Made by a program: the position numbers and the translations under genes | Shown here: in pieces, positions 59,522-64,000 of the stretch | Layout of the letters: the number at the start of each line of letters is the position of its first letter | Numbering within the stretch: position 1 is the stretch's first letter | NCBI GenBank assembly: GCA_032358165.1 | Contig: JAALGY010000059.1 | Coordinates: 868,001 to 932,000, forward strand | Source of the DNA: Diplosphaera chodatii | Taxonomy: Eukaryota; Chlorophyta; Trebouxiophyceae; Prasiolales; Stichococcaceae | Length of the DNA: 64,000 nucleotides | Reading direction: 5' to 3' | The notes under the pieces: model-generated | Databases searched by the model: none | Seen by the model: the letters and a program-made list of their open reading frames with translations, nothing else | Told to the model about the DNA's origin: nothing

Positions 59522-62500
59522 TCACAGCAGCAGGTAGGCCGCCACATCTGATAGAGAAACTATGGCCTCAACTCTCCTCGTCTCTGCCTCCACCACAACC
59601 AGCCGCCGCACACCTGCAGCAAGGTCTGGCGGCAATTTGATGGATTTTCTTGCTGGTACCATGCTGCACGGCAGAAGGCTTCTACACCTGCCGCAGGTTC
59701 CAGGCTACAAGATGCGCTTGTGCGGCAGGTGTCACGCAAACCCTGGATGCTGAATCCGAAGTTGTGCCCTGCACCCGCAAGATTGCTGCAACCTCTTGGG
59801 TCAGAGTTCAGGCGTACCCGGCTGCGCGAGGCGCTCCACGATGGCGCGCAGCGAGTCGCGCACGGTGATGGAGTGGAAGCGCGGCTTGCCGCCGCTGGGC
59901 ACCGTGCCGTCGCCCTCGGGCCTCGCCGCCTCGGCGCTGCCGTTGCGGCCCTGCGGCACGGAAGCCGCCTGAGGGGCTGATTACCTAGAACAGCTGGTGT
60001 GCACGTGCGACCAGTGCGCTGAGCGGCCCTGCTTCGCCAGGCTGGAGTACTGCAGGGACTGGCAGACGGCCGAGACATGTGCCACATTTCACTGCAGGAG
60101 GTAGCTATGTTTGCTGTGGACAGGTGCTCACCCCCAGCCGCAGCGCCTGCCCCACCGTCACATCCTCCCACTGCAGGCGGTTGTACGCGTTTGCCGCCGC
60201 CAGCGCCGTGATGTCCGCCCGCGCGTAGATGTCTATGAGCCCGCCCTGCTCGTCCAGCACCGGCAGCGCTGACACGCCCGCCTGCATTGTAAGCGACAGG
60301 CGCCGATCTCGATGTGAGCAGGTGTCGCGTGCCGGTGTCGCCGGTGCGACATGCTTGTGGGTGCGCCGCCCGAACGAAGTCGTGCTCACTGCACATCGAC
60401 GGTCTGCCAGACATGTTCAGCGGGCCGGCCGCGCCTGCAGCAGGTGCCCCAGCGCCTGCGTGAGCGGCGTGGCCTCGGTGACGGTCGCCAGCCGCCGCAC
60501 CTTCCGCCGGTCCCTCCGCTCCTTTGGGCCGCTGACCTGCAGGTGCAGGGGGCCTGCTCATGTCAATTCCAGCAGGGCAGCACTGCCAATGCAGGTCCCA
60601 GTGCTGCCTGCTGCAACTCACAGCCCTCTGCTGCATACGCCTAGCAGCAGTTCAGCCCAGCGCCGCACTGCAGCTGGCAAGCCAGCACAGCTTCCCGCTG
60701 CCCACCTCGCCGTTCTCCAGCGGCCGGCCGTCGCTGCTGCTGCGGCGGGCGCCATCTCCCGGCTGCTGTTGTTGCTGCTGCTGCTGCTGGAGGAAGGGCG
60801 AGTCGCTCGACCATGTGCCCAGCTGCACGCAGCAGCATTTTGGCCATCAGAACTGGCTGTCTAGTGCAGGTCTGAGATCTGCAGCATTCGTATGAATTTT
60901 CATAGTATGAAGGGCAGCTGTGCACGCCGCTTCGGCGACGCAACAGCAAGCGCCACCGAGCTGCGATGCTGCGCCAGGGGGATGGGCCATTGTGTGCGTT
61001 GTTGTGGACGGGAGCTGGCGGATCTAACAAAGAGTTTCACCGGGAGGCGGCCCAGGGGCTGCCCCAGCAGGGGCAGCGACGCCAGGGACGCGCGGAAGTG
61101 GCGCAGCAGGCACGCGAGCACGCCGCCGATGGTCGCCACGCTCAGCAGCGTGCACACCTTGGCGCCGCCTACACGGCCAGGCGTCCGACCATGTCAGCCT
61201 TGCTGGGAAGGAGGCGCACTTCAGCGCACCGTGAGGCGATGCACAGCAACGGCCGGCAGTGCATATCTATTTTGTAAGATTTGTGCCGTCGTGTCATAAT
61301 CCTCATGAAGGACTCGCTGCTCTGACATCAGCAGCCTTGGCTAGCTACAAAGCTGCGAAGCCAAAGGGAGTACAGGAGGAACAGGCGTATGGGACAGTCC
61401 CGCTGCGCTGCCTCCTCACCCAGAGGGTCGCCGTCGATGACGGGCGACATGTGGCACCGCTCCGAGAACAGGCGCTGCACCAGCAGCTGCAGCGGGTCCG
61501 AGGGCCGCACAAACACCAGCGGCTTTGGCGACTGCCCCTCGCCCGCCGCGCCTGCGCACCCACCCAGCAGCGTTTCTCACTACAGCTGTGGCGGACTGTC
61601 AGGCCAGCAGTTGCAGCGTTGTTGTGCTGGGTGACCAGCAGTTCAGCATCGCTGGCCTGGCCCACGAAATGTGTGTCAGGTGTGCGTACAATGACTGCCG
61701 CCATCAGCACAAGTCAGGGGTAGGTGTTGAGATGTGCTCACCCTCTCGCAGGCCCTTCAGCGTGTGGCGGTCCATCTCCGCCTCCGACAGCGGGTTGCCG
61801 CTGCTCGTCACGCTCGTGCGCAGCGACTGCAGCACCTGCAGCGGCGATCTTTTGGCGCAATCAGGCTGAACCCTGCGAGGACGAAGCCGGCCGGGACACA
61901 GGAGCAGGTGCGAATGCTGAAAGCAGGGTAGCAAAGCTGGGTTGTAGGAAGTGGGCGCAGCACAGTGTGCAGGATTGAGTTTGCAGCAGCACCTGGATGA
62001 AGTCTGAGGCTGACACCATGCCGGGCACAGTGGCTGTGTCTGCATCCCACAGTGGCGCTGAAGCGATCCCCTGTGGCACGTGCAAAACCACCTGACCACC
62101 GGTGTGCTAGCTTGTAGCATACCTCATATGAAAACTCGCAAGATACAGGGTGGACTGCCATACGGTTGGGCACCGAATGGTCTTGGCAGCCTCAAATAGT
62201 GGCGTGGGCACAGCATGCAACCACAGCCCCCAGTCGCACGACGTCACAGCTGGCCCAGGACGCCAGCTGAGACGCATGACAAGCCGTGCTCCCTTGTGCG
62301 AGCTGGGCACAGCCTGACAAGCGGCTTGCAGCGCCGCGACTCGCCTGCTCGTGCAGCGCGTGGAAGGCCTGCCGGATGGGCAGCGCCGAGTCCAGCAGCA
62401 CCACCTTGCCGGACTCCGGGATGAGCTCGTACACGGTGTGCATCGCCAGGAACTCGCGCACCTTCCGCCGCGTGTACTCCGGGTCGTTGGTCTGCACAGC

Positions 62501-64000
62501 AAACCGACACGGTCCCGCAGCTGCTGCGGCCCCGTGTGCAGCTCCTCGGCGTGAGCGTCGTGTCTCCAGTTTCCTTGGCTCGCACCCCGCGCACTGGTTG
62601 GGGTATGGAAGCCTAAGGTGACGGGTGCCAGGTACATTGGGAAGCTATGGCTCTTAGCTCGGCTCTGCCAGGACCATGCTTCGAACTGAGGACGAGAAGC
62701 ATGCAGCACGCCCCTCAGCCCAGTGCAGGGTGGCAGTCCTGCTCATGCATTGGGGCCCACACCGGGGAGCAGAGGCAGCAGGCGCACACCAAGCCGACCG
62801 ACCTGCACCACTATCGGCGTGCCGGGCTGCTGCGCCGGCGCGGAGGGGGAGTCCGCGTCCATGGGCGTGTCGCCGTCGTCGCCGGCGCCGCCGCCGCCGC
62901 CGCCGGGGTGCGCCTCCGCCGCCGGGCCGCTGCCGGCGCCCGCCATCGCGCCCGAACCCTGCGACGTGACTGGCTCCAGTCCACCCCTCAGAGTCTCTGG
63001 CAGACCACGGACCCACGGCTGCTGACAAGTGTGCATGAACCTCATGCCATTCCCCTGATAGAAGGGACGTCCTTGCCAGACCTCGGCTCATGATCGCTGG
63101 AAGGCAGCTTTCCAATTGTCAAGCTAGGACCTTCTCGTGTGCATTTCCAGGGTGACAGCGAGACATGCAGCTGGAATACATGTGCGTGAGTTGATTTGCA
63201 TCTGAGCTGTACGTCACGCTGCAAGTGATGGCAGGCTGGAGCTTGCCTGCGGGGAGGGCGGTGCGTGCTGCGCATGGGCCGCATGTGCCGCTGCGGGCGG
63301 CTGCTGCTGCTGCTGCTGCTGCTGCGGGTCGTGCTGCTGCTGGTGCTGCTCTCGCTGAGGCGCCGCCTCCCCGGCGGCTGGCGCTCCACTGCGGGAACAT
63401 GCATCTTTGATGAGGTGGCGCAAGAATGAAACCATTGCAGAGTGCACATCATGGATACTTTTGGTGTCATCACGTCGGCAGGGCAGTGCGCCCCACCCTT
63501 CAGGCCGCCGCACGAACAGCCAGTTGTTGACGTTCCCCAGCGGGTCGGGCATGTACGGCTGGCTCTCATCGTGTCGCCAGGAGCCGTCTACAATGAACTT
63601 GTATTGGTGGTACCTGCACAGTGCAAGTTCTTCCTCTGGCCACCTTTTTGACAGTATGTGCTGTGATAGTCCTGTTGCGTGCTGCTGCGTGCAGCTCCAT
63701 ACCGATCGCGACACAGCATTGCAGAGCAGCCTGTAGCTTGCGCATGCTGCAGATGAGCAGATTGTAGCTGTACCCGGGTGGCAGGTGCACGACGACTGCA
63801 AAGGTCTCAGGCGACTCCGGGACCGGCGACATGGGCATGGTCTCCACCCATCGCGTGAACGAGCCGCATAGGTGCACCTGCAGTGATCGGCGGCGGGCGT
63901 CAAGTACCTGCACATGCGCCAACAGCTGCCGCAGCAGCACAGCCCAGCTGTACAGCAGCGGCTGCTTTCACTAACGCGCAGGCACATCCTAGTGCAGGCA
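59522..64000 (-). CDS. SNF4/KIN-beta-gamma: AMPK-type regulatory subunit (5' end probably beyond window)
   Basis: The product regulates SnRK1, the plant-lineage AMPK energy sensor; plants fuse a glycogen-binding module (beta) to four CBS motifs (gamma). Seen in order from the right: LCGSFTRWVETMPMSP, YHQYKFIVDGSWRHDESQPY and VNNWLFVRRPEG (carbohydrate-binding module); a Gln-rich exon ending at 63247; a Gly-rich acidic linker; YELIPESGKVVLLDSALPIR and FHALHEQ (exon to 62345); GIASAPLWDADTATVPG; PLVFVRPSDPLQLLVQRLFS; CTLLSVATIGGVLACLLRHF; LGTWSSDSPF plus poly-Gln; a basic linker ending in a CBS N-terminus; SALPVLDEQGGLIDIYARAD; FHSITVRDSLRAIVERLAQP; RRLVVVEAETRRVEAIVSLS and DVAAYLLL, with the stop at 59522. 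This is collinear with Arabidopsis KIN-beta-gamma. No start codon was identified; coding is visible to about 63.94 kb, and the N-terminal residues before the module are missing or off-window. At least three introns use GC donors. Confidence 0.9.

Overview
The window is nuclear DNA of a green microalga (Chlorophyta; the mix of plant-type regulators and hydroxyproline-rich wall proteins fits a chlorophyte, perhaps a trebouxiophyte; I cannot name the species). The evidence is intron-dense genes with GC-rich exons whose third codon positions are mostly G or C, introns that nearly always end in TGCAG, low-complexity Ala/Gln/Pro/Gly insertions, an SBP-box transcription factor, a plant-type SNF4/KIN-beta-gamma subunit, a MOS1-like protein and SPPP-rich wall glycoproteins. 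No prokaryotic, organellar, CRISPR or transposon features were recognised. Gene models were built by hand from splice sites, reading-frame phase and family resemblance; where all phases close I say so.

Left third (1-21.3 kb): the 3' end of an unknown + strand gene (to 1078), then three genes on the minus strand: an SBP-box transcription factor (2157-6839), a UDP-glycosyltransferase with signal peptide and C-terminal membrane anchor (8558-12591), and a long MOS1/BAT2_N-domain protein with poly-Gln and RGG regions (13572-21317).

Middle (22.7-47.6 kb): an ABCF/GCN20-type ATPase (+, 22724-28625; 20 exons, all phases close), a single-domain AA15-like lytic polysaccharide monooxygenase (+, 29979-31537; 6 exons, all phases close), an SnRK-like pseudokinase lacking Lys, HRD and DFG residues (-, 33539-37512), a secreted Ala/Ser-rich protein built from repeated mini-exons (+, 40326-44547), and an F-box-like protein (-, 45353-47595).

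Right third (49.6-64 kb): an 820-residue modular hydroxyproline-rich glycoprotein (+, 49611-54241), a small secreted Cys-rich protein (+, 55579-56522), a small secreted PAN/apple-like protein (-, 57244-58556), and the KIN-beta-gamma (AMPK beta-gamma fusion) gene, whose 5' end probably runs off the window (-, 59522-64000).

Two loose themes emerge. Five genes between 30 and 59 kb are predicted secreted or wall proteins. Two unlinked-looking genes, the pseudokinase and KIN-beta-gamma, belong to the SnRK signalling world. I see no operon-like or defence-like system. The best leads are the AA15-like LPMO, the pseudokinase, the mini-exon gene whose intron phases alternate 1-2-1-2-1, and several GC-AG introns, three of them in one gene.
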